64,000 nucleotides of DNA from contig JALKBU010000086.1 in the NCBI GenBank assembly GCA_023091735.1, positions 25,428 to 89,427 of the forward strand, in the 5' to 3' direction. A program made the position numbers and the translations under genes. The notes beneath the pieces are model-generated. The model ran no database searches, was not told where the DNA came from, and worked only from the letters and a program-made list of their open reading frames with translations. This document shows positions 19,985 to 29,857 of this stretch, in pieces (within the stretch, counting starts at the first letter, position 1; each line of letters begins with the position of its first letter). Origin of the DNA: Trichomonas tenax. Taxonomy: Eukaryota > Parabasalia > Trichomonadida > Trichomonadidae.

Positions 19985-20680
19985 TTATTCTAAATTTCGA
20001 AATTTGATTAATTTGTAATAAGCTCATCTCTCTTTGTTTATAGTTTACTTATATGTTTCTTATTCTAGTTTTATATATTAACATTCGTGAAAATAAGTTT
20101 GTTAATTCTTTGATAATTATGAATCATTTCTAACGGACATTTCTCTCTTTTATATTTTCTTATTTATAGACTTTGAAAGCTATTTTGTAGATTAACACAC
20201 ATGAAAATTGATTTGATAATTTTTGTGATTTTATTTCATGAGATATATGTAATCCTCATTTTCCTGTTCTCTTATTTATGCATTTCCTATACTACTTTTA
20301 TAGATAAATATGTTTGACATTCAATTTGATATTATTTGTGATTTCGATTTATTAGTAACACATTCTCCTCACTTTACAATTCTCTTGTCTATATGTACTT
20401 TATACCATTTAAACGTCGATGATTATGATATTGATATTTTGTGATTTTGATTTATTTGAATTGGACTCATCTTTCTTTACTAGCAGTTTACTTATATTCT
20501 TCTTAAATTGTTTTTATATATTGAGATCTTTATTACACTATTTGATATTTTTTTGAAAATTTTACTTATTTGCAATATATATTTTTCTCTTGAGAGTCAG
20601 TTAATTCATGTTCTTCTTATTTTGATTTCATATATTAAAGTTGATTAAAATAGTTTTTATTTTATTTTTTGAGTTTTTGA
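19985..20680. repeat. Degenerate ~110-bp tandem repeat, about six units
   Basis: Units can be aligned by a recurring TTTGATATT(n)TGTGATTTTGATTT phrase followed by a CTCAT/CTTT pyrimidine-rich stretch and ACTTATAT. Unit starts fall near 19990, 20109, 20222, 20333, 20438 and 20551, a spacing of 105-119 bases. Sequence identity between units is low. The array fills the space between the CCT4 promoter and the end of the nucleoporin gene. No coding potential is seen. Confidence 0.5.
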
Positions 20681-20746
20681 TTAAACAAGCAATGACTTAA
20701 TGTATAAGAACTCTTTATTCAATATCTTTATAAATAATAATAAAAA

Positions 20747-23700
20747 TTACACTTTGTTATTTGTGGCATGGAATGCGATAATCTTCTTCAAGACTGCACT
20801 GTCGATCTCTCCATTCTGCTGTGCGCTCTTGAACGGATTCTCCGAGAATATCTTTGCCTGTGATCTAATTGTTGAAACATCGAAGTCAACGCCTTCGCCA
20901 CTCCATACTAAAAGATGCCTCCAAATGATGACGAGGCACATCGATGCGATTGTCTTTGTGTACTGATCAGATTCATCGCGAAGAAGTTGTGTGACGTAGC
21001 TTGTGACAACAGATAATGGAACAACGTCATTTGTGCGCTTTTGCATTGATGATGTTCTCCATTCATCGCCGACGAGTGGAGGTGCGAACAAAAGTTTGGC
21101 TTCTGTTCTTCTAACAATGAAAGTGATGCAGCATCTAAGAAGCTTCTGAACTGTCTTCTTAGCACTGTCGAGGATGTCCTGTGGTATAATAATATCCTGC
21201 TGAAGTCTGTTGTAAACGTTGTCAGAGCGAACTTTAAGAAGTTGTGTCCAGCTGTCGAGATCCAAGAATCTCCTGAAAATAAATGGAACTCTGTCGACAA
21301 CTGGGTTATTGATAGAGCGTTCAAGACCTGGAACAACAGAAACAAGACATATGACGTCAGAAATAAACTCAATGGCAATGTTTGTGATCTCACTTTCGAA
21401 GTTGAGCACAGCAACAATTGGATCCTTGAATTTCGTGATGAAATATGTGATGTGGCGCTTAGCATCTTCGTTGTTCTGGAATGCAGCAGCAAGTGTCGAG
21501 AAGAGTTTAAGGATCGATGATCCCATGATAAGCTTCTGCTCTGAGGAAACTTTCTTTGTGCATGTTGAGAAAACTGATGCAGTGTTACGCCAATATTCTT
21601 CAAATGAAAGTTTGGATACAACACCATCTTCGATGAATACCTTCAAGAGTCGTCGATTGTTTGTTGTGGCAATGAATCTTGTGAAGAAGGAGCATTTGGA
21701 TTTGATGACGAATGCTCCACTCTTATCATCAACTTCAAATAATCTCCAGTCATCTTCGATTTCTCTGATTGCAGAAGAAATCAAGTCCAAGAAAGATGTT
21801 GGTGAAGCAATTCCAATCAAAGACTCAGCAGCGGAGATAGCACCAGCTTCGATAACAGGTGTTTCTTCGCCTGCATCACGCTTGATGATCTCGATGATTT
21901 GTGACTCATGGATTGAAAATGCTTGAAGGAATTCCTGATGCATTGACTGTGGAGAACCACGAACAACGGCATCGATGATCGAGTAAATTCCAGCGCGTGC
22001 AGAAGCATTTCTTGCGTCGATAAGATGCAACAAACAGTTGATAGCCGCACTGAAAACTTTTCCGTAAACATTGTCTTCGATAGTCTCGAATACTCTGTTT
22101 CCAAAGACAACGTGAGCAATGCATGCAGCTGATTCAGAGAGAATTTGGACTTGCTTTTCTGTCGCGAGGTGTGGAATTTGTTCAAGAACAGTGATGACGA
22201 ACATGATCCAACCAAGGATCCATGTTGAAGTTGTCTTCTTCATCTCTTCAACAGCGTGCTCATTGGCGAAGAAGTTGATGCAAACTTCCTTAACACCAAG
22301 AGCAATAGCAAAGGCATCTTCGCTCGCATCAATTCTATCAATGAACTCAAGGATCAATATGTTTCTGCTTGTGTTTCCAGCTCCTCTCATTGATGTGAGA
22401 AGGGCGTTGAAAGCCTGCTGCGTTGGGCCTGAGAAAATTGCCTCTGTGTTCATTGCAGCTGCACGAGCGAGAAGTTGTAAGTAACAGCCAATCGATGATA
22501 GGCGGCATTTGCGATCTCTCAAAAGCTGAAGCTGATCAACGAAGAATGAATGGCCCCAGGAAAGTAACAAAGAAAGTGTTGGACCAATCGAGAGTGCGGA
22601 TTCAGTGAGGAGAAGAAGCAGTCTGAAAGATAACTCTGTGAACTTTGGAGAATACAAGTGAGTGTCGTGCTGGTGAATCTTATCGAGAATTATTGTCAAA
22701 ATGCCTCCTGTCAAAGAGCTTTGCAAAATAGACAAAGGTGGATCATGCAAACTGAAGCCGCAAACATGCCTCAAGAAGAATGAACCAGAACCAAGTGACA
22801 ACAAGAATGTCAACATCGAGCATCTGATATTCAACTCTCCTTCGTCGTCTTCGTCTTCGCTTTCATCGTAAGAAATAACGTACTTGATGACATCAATGGC
22901 TCTTGCATTTTCTTTGGAAATGATAACTTGTGCAACAGTTGGAGATGCCAAACAGATTTTCTGTAACAAGTGGATAGAAACACGCTGAAGATCTCTGTCG
23001 ATGCAGGCTGTGCATCTAAGGATCTTGTTGATTGTTGCCGTGTTCCACGCGAGTTGTTCTACGATGGATGACAATGAGTGTGTTGAAAAGTTATGCGATT
23101 TCTCAGAGAGAATCAAAAAGAGTCTGTAGTTTGTATAAAGTGTTTCAAGTGGTGCATCTTCATCGTTGAGTGAATTCAAAAGCATCTTAATCAACTCCTG
23201 ATCAGCCTTGATTGAAGAAACAAATGGAGACGCTGACTTCTCTTGGTAAAGAAGAAGATTAGTCCAGCACTGAGCAATATCACCTAAAAGACCCCATTTG
23301 TCGCTGATATATGTGTAAGGCCATGTTGAATGCTGTGTTAAAACGATCTTATTGAGGAATGTGTGATAGATCTCAAATCCTTCTCTTGGAGCACCGTTCT
23401 TGAGTAATGAAGCAAGACATCTGATGAAATTACGTGTGATTGGATAAATTCCTGCCTTGTTTTCGATTAATTGGATTTCTGTTAATATTCCGCCTTTACC
23501 AGTCTTTATGATATCTTGTGTAAGGATTTTAGAAGCTCTAAGTTGCTCCCAGATATCGTTATTGTAATCAGCTGGCATAACAGCGAGAAGCTCGAAGCAG
23601 CAGCCTTTTAATGTGGCCGGGACTGATGAAAGAATGATCTGCACTAAAGATGATGTGATTGACTTCTGTTCCTGTCTAAGTGCATCAGTGAGAGCTGATT

Positions 23701-24895
23701 TTACTTCGAGATTATTTTGATCTTGATTGCCTGATATTTGATATTTGAAGTGTGTTGGATCCTGACGAGCAATTGCCGTCAAAAACTTCAAAACAGATTC
23801 CATACCTTGTGCATCACGATGTGAAAGTGCCTTTCTCTCGATATCACATGAACCAAGATCTAAAGCGTGACCGTGAATAGCTTTAACGAAGTTGAGGAAA
23901 TTGATGATATCAGAGCTCGATTGCGCAATGTTATTTATGACTTTTCCTGTCAATTCTTGTGTTCTGCACATCATTGCGCAGCAATCAACAATTCCGCAGA
24001 AAAGTGGTTCAGGAATAGAGTCCCTTGAATCGTGAGTGTACTCAGAGCCTTTTTCAAAGAAGAATGCAGCGAAATCTGTGCCTTGCCAAAAGTTTCCAAT
24101 TGTTGTGACAAATTGCAAAAACACGAGAATATCGTGATAAACAGGTCTATCATCTTTGTCTTTTTGCCTCTGACTGAGATCCTTTCCATCCTTGTTCGAT
24201 TGCTTTTGGCCGCTTTCCTTCTCGTCTTTGCTTGATTGCTTTTGGCTGATTTTCTTTTCATTGAATGCATGAATCTGATTTTTCGCCTTTTCTAAAGCTC
24301 TTTTGACGAAAATTTTGGAGTAGCACTCAAGAACTATCTGGAATATACGTGATTGGCAGAGCATACTCTGCTTTAATAATCTATCCTTCAAATATTCCAA
24401 CAAATCTGCTGTGTAGTATTTTGCGATATATTCTTGATTGTCAAAGAACAGAGAGATGGCTGCTTTAATCGTTAAATAGTATTTTCCAAATAAATCGTCA
24501 GTAGGAATGTCTTTTTTCATAAAATCGTCCATTATTTTGAAGTTTGCAGCAAAATTCGTAGGTTTTTGTACTTGCTGACTGCTTCTTGGAATTGGATCCA
24601 CGCTATCAATCTTGATACTCATATCATTTAGCAATCTTCCAATATAAACAGTTGTAACGAAGCAAGATTTAGCGTAAACATCGCCACCATTTGTCGAGAA
24701 GTCAGGTTTTGTCTGTATTTCGTAGTCAATGACCACGTGATTCGACGGCGGTGGAGGTTTATTATCAATAATGTTCAATAAGCTTTGAAAATGATTAATT
24801 AAATCGGAGTCCTCAATCGATGTTCGCTCGTAGGCATCAACGAAGTCACTTTCGGCCTCGTTTATACTTGGTTCGACCATGTTATTCGCTGACAT
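20747..24895 (-). CDS. Nup205/Nup188/Nup192-like inner-ring nucleoporin
   Basis: This is a 1382-residue alpha-solenoid protein. The ATG at 24895 (MSANNMVEPS) is chosen; the frame is open further 5' but without another ATG. The central region around residues 500-580 shows the pattern of the Nup205/188 family: NKAGIYPITRNFIRCLASLL, then a spacer, then YISDKWGLLGDIAQCWTNLL. Such proteins form the inner ring of the nuclear pore. An insert of Lys/Gln-rich tandem repeats near residues 235-260 (KQSSKDEKESGQKQSNKDGK) and an acidic DESEDEDDEGE stretch near 690 lie in loops. It is shorter than human Nup205 (about 2000). Another large helical-repeat protein remains possible. Confidence 0.62.
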   Translation of the reverse strand: MSANNMVEPSINEAESDFVDAYERTSIEDSDLINHFQSLLNIIDNKPPPPSNHVVIDYEIQTKPDFSTNGGDVYAKSCFVTTVYIGRLLNDMSIKIDSVDPIPRSSQQVQKPTNFAANFKIMDDFMKKDIPTDDLFGKYYLTIKAAISLFFDNQEYIAKYYTADLLEYLKDRLLKQSMLCQSRIFQIVLECYSKIFVKRALEKAKNQIHAFNEKKISQKQSSKDEKESGQKQSNKDGKDLSQRQKDKDDRPVYHDILVFLQFVTTIGNFWQGTDFAAFFFEKGSEYTHDSRDSIPEPLFCGIVDCCAMMCRTQELTGKVINNIAQSSSDIINFLNFVKAIHGHALDLGSCDIERKALSHRDAQGMESVLKFLTAIARQDPTHFKYQISGNQDQNNLEVKSALTDALRQEQKSITSSLVQIILSSVPATLKGCCFELLAVMPADYNNDIWEQLRASKILTQDIIKTGKGGILTEIQLIENKAGIYPITRNFIRCLASLLKNGAPREGFEIYHTFLNKIVLTQHSTWPYTYISDKWGLLGDIAQCWTNLLLYQEKSASPFVSSIKADQELIKMLLNSLNDEDAPLETLYTNYRLFLILSEKSHNFSTHSLSSIVEQLAWNTATINKILRCTACIDRDLQRVSIHLLQKICLASPTVAQVIISKENARAIDVIKYVISYDESEDEDDEGELNIRCSMLTFLLSLGSGSFFLRHVCGFSLHDPPLSILQSSLTGGILTIILDKIHQHDTHLYSPKFTELSFRLLLLLTESALSIGPTLSLLLSWGHSFFVDQLQLLRDRKCRLSSIGCYLQLLARAAAMNTEAIFSGPTQQAFNALLTSMRGAGNTSRNILILEFIDRIDASEDAFAIALGVKEVCINFFANEHAVEEMKKTTSTWILGWIMFVITVLEQIPHLATEKQVQILSESAACIAHVVFGNRVFETIEDNVYGKVFSAAINCLLHLIDARNASARAGIYSIIDAVVRGSPQSMHQEFLQAFSIHESQIIEIIKRDAGEETPVIEAGAISAAESLIGIASPTSFLDLISSAIREIEDDWRLFEVDDKSGAFVIKSKCSFFTRFIATTNNRRLLKVFIEDGVVSKLSFEEYWRNTASVFSTCTKKVSSEQKLIMGSSILKLFSTLAAAFQNNEDAKRHITYFITKFKDPIVAVLNFESEITNIAIEFISDVICLVSVVPGLERSINNPVVDRVPFIFRRFLDLDSWTQLLKVRSDNVYNRLQQDIIIPQDILDSAKKTVQKLLRCCITFIVRRTEAKLLFAPPLVGDEWRTSSMQKRTNDVVPLSVVTSYVTQLLRDESDQYTKTIASMCLVIIWRHLLVWSGEGVDFDVSTIRSQAKIFSENPFKSAQQNGEIDSAVLKKIIAFHATNNKV

Positions 24896-24940
24896 CTTTT
24901 GGACAAAAAAATCTTCGTCACTTTTTGAACAAAAATTATC

Positions 24941-24976
24941 TGTCACTTTACAAAAATATTTGGCACTTTACATAAA
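24941..24976 (-). promoter_or_regulatory. Tandem GTAAAGTG(A/C)CA motifs upstream of the nucleoporin
   Basis: On the minus strand GTAAAGTGCCA is followed by GTAAAGTGACA, 16-20 bases apart, about 45 bases before the ATG at 24895. The same GTAAAGTG(C/T)CA sequence occurs at the termini of the foldback elements. Confidence 0.4.
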
Positions 24977-25130
24977 AAATAATATCAACATATTTTAGGG
25001 CTTCATATGTTGAAAAAACAAGTTTTCAATATATGGGAGCTTTGGGGATGTATAGCTTACAAATAAGGAGATATTGAAATATGACAATTATTGACTGAGA
25101 TAGAACCTCTTGCATTACAAAAAAGAACTC

Positions 25131-25472
25131 CTATATTGTCGAAAAAACAACATTCGGAAATATAAGAATTACAAACATGGCCACAACCACTTCCTTCAGA
25201 ATTGTATTGTTTAATATATTTGATTTCACAAATGTAATATGCATCTCTCCAGAACTAGTAAACTCTATTGTGTTTTCATTTGCTATATTACCTTCTATAG
25301 TAGAGTAGTTGAGGATCATTTCGTTGGTTGGAGAAAATATATTGAAGCCGTTAAGGGTGCACTTCGACCAATTTGACACACTCTCGAATTCTAAGGTTAT
25401 TTTGTTTTTATTGGGAAAAATGTGAAAATAAAAATAGACTTTTTTCGAACTTTTTGGGTAAATATATACCAC
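25131..25472 (-). pseudogene. Fragment of a Pmp/beta-helix type surface protein gene
   Basis: About 85 residues at the end of this minus-strand frame resemble the beta-helix repeats of trichomonad surface proteins, for example TNEMILNYSTIEGNIANENT and GEMHITFVKSNILNN. There is no credible start, signal peptide or stalk. An 18-base sequence inside it (25351-25368) reappears inverted at 26805-26822. It may be the 3' continuation of the fragment at 26839-27390, separated by about 1.4 kb of unrelated DNA. Confidence 0.45.
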
Positions 25473-25660
25473 TATGGTAATATCGAATATGCCCCATGAT
25501 AAAGAAATGTTGCGTACCGAAAGTTGTCACGAAAAAGTGACAGTATCTGATATGTAAACATGTATATTTGACAAATAAATATTTACGTGGCATATGATTA
25601 TAAATAATTATTGGAATAATGATATCATATATTTGTTTAAATTTACTTTGAAAAAGAAAA

Positions 25661-25836
25661 ATTAAGCGCTTCATTGGTACTGGTAGTCAAAGTGCTAGCA
25701 ATTCAGTCCACAGTTCTTCCTTTCAGACTCTATTTTCGAAATAATCAGCGATTTCCTCTCCAGAATGGTTCTGAAAGGAAGAACTGTGGACCAGATTGCT
25801 AGCACCTTGGCTACAAGTCCCAATCAAGCATTTAAT
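25661..25836. repeat. Long hairpin with 67-bp arms
   Basis: Arms 25661-25727 and 25770-25836 pair at 57 of 67 positions around a 42-base loop. The inner 20 bases are a perfect match. No terminal duplication is evident. Confidence 0.8.
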
Positions 25837-25888
25837 TTTGCTCTTCAGAGGCATTCTGAAGTGGAAATCTTTGATTTCTTAATGATGG

Positions 25889-25971
25889 CGTATGAAAGGA
25901 AGATCTGTGAGTTTAACTACTAACATGCGTGGTACCCGTGTCAATGTAGTCCCCAGTTCTTCCCGTCAGAC
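25889..25971. repeat. Second, weaker hairpin of the same family, in opposite order
   Basis: The arms share the GAAAGGAAG(A/-)(A/T)CTGTG core of the hairpin at 25661, but here that core is the 5' arm and its complement the 3' arm. The loop of one hairpin thus corresponds to the flank of the other. Pairing is imperfect. Confidence 0.5.
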
Positions 25972-26838
25972 GCGATTTTGAAATAAAAATTAATACATAA
26001 TTTGAATGATTATAGGACTTTACATATCAGAAAATATTAATATTTTGACACATAAAACTAGAGATTCCGACAACTTTAAATGTCAGATAATAGCACTTTT
26101 TTCGTGACAACTTTGGGTACTTGACACCCCAGGATAAAGAAAGATCTAAAACTTACTATATTTCAAATTTTTTAAAATTTTCGAGAATGATTTGAAATTT
26201 TGGAAATAAATTTTTATCGTCGAAGTAAGCATATACACAAAGTACCTTATTTTTTACTCAATACGCAAATTTTCCTCGTGTGGCGCTTTGCGGAACGCTA
26301 GGTTCTATTGGGAGGGACGAAACCCCTCCAAAACCCACCCCTGTAAAATCATCCCCCAACACAGAATTGAATGTTACATTTTTTATTTGAACACTTTGAC
26401 ATATTTTATATACAGCATAATAAATATAGCTATTTTGCAGCAAAAAAATTCTTAAGTATATAATTCTGAGTATGCACACTTTGTATGCTATATAAAAATT
26501 GAACAGGTCTAGGCGATTTTCAGAACTTATTTGGCCTGTGCGTACTATCAATTATACACACCATATAAGAAATTCAGTGAGTTTTAAAATTGAGCACGCA
26601 CTATTGATAGGAAAGTAATATATTTTATGACTGATTCTATGGCAAGAGCTATTATGAAGTATATTTACCGTTTAATGAAAATTCCATTTTAACTTTGTCT
26701 GCCTATAATAAAAAAATATTTTTTTTACAAATCGCAAGTGCGTAACGGTTTTGCTAATATCCAAAAAATACGCCATTGGAAAATGCGTAAGTGTCGCATA
26801 CTTAGTCGAAGTGCACCCTTAAAATAACTAGCATAATT

Positions 26839-27390
26839 TTAACTTGAGTTAAAATTTGTGATGGAAATAATTCCGTAATTATTCTCAATGGTACTTATCG
26901 TTTGAATATTGCCACATTGCATGGCCGAACTTTCAATGACAAAATTAAGATTATTCGAACTTTCTTTCACAAAAGTATATGAAAACTGTCCCCAACTATT
27001 TGATTGCATAGTCTTGCACAGGGTCGCACAAAATTGATATTGGACAATGCTCATATCTCGGTTATAGTAAATGCAGCCACCATTTCCACTGCTTCGTGAG
27101 TTGTTATAGAAGAGACAGCAGCTGTGAAGGGACTTCAACAACGTTTTATATGTAATATTGGCAACACTTTCCATGTTGTCTGTGAAATAACAATCATATG
27201 CGTAAAATTGGAGATTTTGTGACGAAATTTGATCGCCTTTCGTGTGCGAAATGTTAGGCGATGCTGCACTGCCAAAGAATGCGTGCCAAACGTCTTGCGG
27301 GATCCCGTCACAGTGAAAATATTGAAGCTTATTTATAAATTCAATACAAAATAATGTTTCTATCGTCCATTTCCATAAAATATTTGACAA
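26839..27390 (-). pseudogene. 5' fragment of a Pmp/beta-helix type surface protein gene
   Basis: This 184-codon open stretch has no ATG near its 5' end. Its translation contains typical Pmp-like strands: SCCLFYNNSRSSGNGGCIYY, then QFCATLCKTMQSNSWGQFS and NYGIISITNFNSS. It ends at a TAA without a stalk or membrane segment. A TTTACTTGTCAAA motif lies over its 5' end, the position seen for promoters of intact genes here. It is probably the dead N-terminal part of a surface gene. Confidence 0.5.
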
Positions 27391-27810
27391 GTAAAATATT
27401 TACGCTGCAATTTTCAAATTTTATTGTCAGATCATATATGAGTTGTACAGTTTAATCGTTTTTTACACAATTTTAGATACTCAAGTTACAATGATCTGGA
27501 TTTTTAATGATCTGCAATTCTTTGAATTTAATTTATTATGAAAATTTTATTAATATGAATTCCTTATAAACTCCAATTAAAATGAAAAAAGTGTACGATA
27601 GGGGAAGTTTGGCCACAAATTAAATTTTTACATTTTTCAAATATTGTTCATAAAACCTCATAATTGAAATCAAAGATTAAAAATATCATTATATATCTAT
27701 GATTTAGATTCCATTGCACGAATAAAATCGATCAAAATCATTGAAATTATTTATGATAAGTTCAAATCTGCCACGTAAAGTTAATACATTTTAGGCTCGT
27801 TTATAAATTA
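27391..27810 (+). promoter_or_regulatory. Kinesin-2 upstream region with a TGCCACGTAAAG motif
   Basis: AT-rich DNA. TGCCACGTAAAG at 27769-27780 is a variant of the recurrent motif, about 30 bases before the ATG at 27811. Nothing else is recognised. Confidence 0.4.
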
Positions 27811-29790
27811 ATGACCGAAGGTAAAGAAGAGAATATAAAAGTTGTCGTCAGATGTCGTCCAATGTCCAGTGATGAGGTCGCAGGCGGCTACACACAGATC
27901 GTTAAAATGCTTCCAAATAAGGCACAAGTCCAATTATATCGCAATCCAAATGATCAAGAACCAAAAACTTTCCAATTCAACTCTTCGTATCCGGAAACTG
28001 CAACACAACAGTTTATTTACGATGACTGCGGACGTCCAATCGTCGATGCCGTTTTAGAAGGCTTTAATGGAACTATTTTCGCATATGGTCAAACCGGTAC
28101 AGGTAAAACATATACAATGGAAGGTGATGTTAATAGTGAAGAAGATAAAGGTATCATTCTCCACGCTTTCGATCACATTTTCGCACATATTTCAACAGTC
28201 AAAGATAGAGAGTTCCTTGTTTATGCTTCGTTCTTACAAATCTATATGGAAGATGTATTCGATCTTCTTGGCGATCCAAAAAAGAAATTACACGTTAGAA
28301 ATGTTGATAATGATGTTAAAGTTGTAGGTCTTTCAACACACATCGTTAAATCACCAAAAGAAATCACAAACCTTTTGATTAATGGTAAAGATAATCGTGT
28401 CGTCGCAGAAACAAGTATGAACAAAGGCTCATCACGCAGTCATTCTGTCTTCACTGTTATCGTTGAACAACACAGCGAGGAGAGAGGTACTCGTATGGGT
28501 AAGTTGCATCTCGTCGATCTTGCAGGATCAGAGAGATTGTCTAAGACAAACGCAGAAGGTCTTACAGCTGTTCAAGGTGCTAAAATCAATCGTTCACTTC
28601 TCGAACTTGGTAATGTTATTTCAGGTCTTGTCACTGGCCAGAAGCACATTTCATACAGAAACTCCAAACTCACACAAATCCTTCAGGACTCTCTCGGTGG
28701 TAACTCAAAGACAGTCATGGTTGCTACACTCGGTCCCGCAAGCAAGAACTATGAAGAAACTAACTCAACACTGATTTATGCAACACGTGCTCGTGATATC
28801 AAGAACGCTCCAAAGATCAATGAAGATCCAAAGGATGCACTCCTTGGACAGCTTCGTGATAAGATTGCTGAACTCAAGCGTCAGTTAGCTGATCAGCAAG
28901 CAAATGGAGGTATGCCTGTGATGGATGACTCTGAGATGAAAGAGATCGAAGCGCGCCATAGGAAGCAAGTTGAAGAGCTTATGGCGAAGAAGAACATTAC
29001 TGAAGAAGAGCGTCGCAAGATGAAGGAAAATCTTGAAGCTGAATACGAGAAGCAAAAACAGATCTCCGAAGAAAACGAGAAACTCAAATCTAAGATCGAA
29101 CAGATGCAGAAGAGCGTTCTTATTGGTGGTGAGAACCTCGTCTCTAAGGCAAAGATGCAAGAAGAAATTCTCCGTAAGCAGAAGGCCGAGGAAAGAAAGC
29201 AGATTGAGGTACAGCGTCTGTTGGAAGAAAAGAACAAAGAAAGAGAGAACAAATTGCTATTAGTCGAAAAGAAGTATTCTTCAATGAAAGATGAACTTTC
29301 AGAAAAGGAAGCTACAATCAAGAAACTCGAACCACTTATCAAGCAACTCGAAGAGAATATTGAAGTTATTCAAGAACAGTTCGAACGCGAGAAGGAAGAA
29401 GAAAACAAGAACATGAAGAAGTTGAGGCAAGAATTGGCTTTATTGAGGATTGTTGCGGAGTCATTCATTCCTCCGGACAAACTCGATCAAGTCATCAAGA
29501 AGTTCACTTATGATGATAGTGAACAAAAAGTTACAATTCCTTTCCAGGAACTTGCTGGACGTCGTGTTGTTCAGGAGAAGGAAGAAGAAATCGCTGACAA
29601 CAACATCTTCATCCAAGGTATGGATGGACCAATGGACTTCCTTTCCACTCACGTCGATATCACCAAGCCATCGAAAGAAGAAGTTCTCCACGCAAAGCAA
29701 AAGCGCCAGAAGAACGTTAAACATGCTCTTAATGAACTTGGCTTTGTAGGCTCAATGTTCACGAAGAAGAAGCCGGATAATAATAACTAA
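27811..29790 (+). CDS. Kinesin-2 (KIF3-like) motor protein
   Basis: This is a 659-residue N-terminal kinesin. Motor motifs are intact: P-loop GQTGTGKTYT near residue 93, switch I NKGSSRSHS near 202, switch II LVDLAGSERL near 233, and HISYRNSKLTQILQDSLGGN near 280. The neck ATRARDIKNAPKINEDPKDALL (start near 322) is the signature of kinesin-2, the anterograde IFT motor. A coiled coil follows from about 345 to 550, then a short globular tail. The partner IFT-B subunit IFT70 is encoded at 9655. Kinesin-2 works as a heterodimer or trimer, and the other chain is not in this window. Confidence 0.9.
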   Translation: MTEGKEENIKVVVRCRPMSSDEVAGGYTQIVKMLPNKAQVQLYRNPNDQEPKTFQFNSSYPETATQQFIYDDCGRPIVDAVLEGFNGTIFAYGQTGTGKTYTMEGDVNSEEDKGIILHAFDHIFAHISTVKDREFLVYASFLQIYMEDVFDLLGDPKKKLHVRNVDNDVKVVGLSTHIVKSPKEITNLLINGKDNRVVAETSMNKGSSRSHSVFTVIVEQHSEERGTRMGKLHLVDLAGSERLSKTNAEGLTAVQGAKINRSLLELGNVISGLVTGQKHISYRNSKLTQILQDSLGGNSKTVMVATLGPASKNYEETNSTLIYATRARDIKNAPKINEDPKDALLGQLRDKIAELKRQLADQQANGGMPVMDDSEMKEIEARHRKQVEELMAKKNITEEERRKMKENLEAEYEKQKQISEENEKLKSKIEQMQKSVLIGGENLVSKAKMQEEILRKQKAEERKQIEVQRLLEEKNKERENKLLLVEKKYSSMKDELSEKEATIKKLEPLIKQLEENIEVIQEQFEREKEEENKNMKKLRQELALLRIVAESFIPPDKLDQVIKKFTYDDSEQKVTIPFQELAGRRVVQEKEEEIADNNIFIQGMDGPMDFLSTHVDITKPSKEEVLHAKQKRQKNVKHALNELGFVGSMFTKKKPDNNN

Positions 29791-29857
29791 TTGTCTCAAT
29801 CATCCATTTGTATATGCTTAAAATATAATTTTAGAATTCAATTTTGAACTCACTATT

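Larger units (their letters stand above)
25351..26822. repeat. Perfect 18-bp inverted repeat bracketing 1.47 kb
   Basis: TTAAGGGTGCACTTCGAC at 25351-25368 and its exact complement at 26805-26822 face each other. They lie between two fragments of a Pmp-like gene. The interval holds the hairpins at 25661-25971 and a GC-rich patch near 26265-26360 but no recognised gene. I see no clear target duplication, so an inserted element is only one explanation. Confidence 0.45.

Noticed and set aside
21219..21926. A 235-codon plus-strand open frame inside the nucleoporin gene
   Set aside because: It is antisense to the long coding frame and low in recognisable structure. The same shadow effect applies.
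9655..29790. IFT70 and kinesin-2 as a flagellar gene cluster
   Set aside because: They are 16 kb apart with unrelated genes between, each with its own upstream region.
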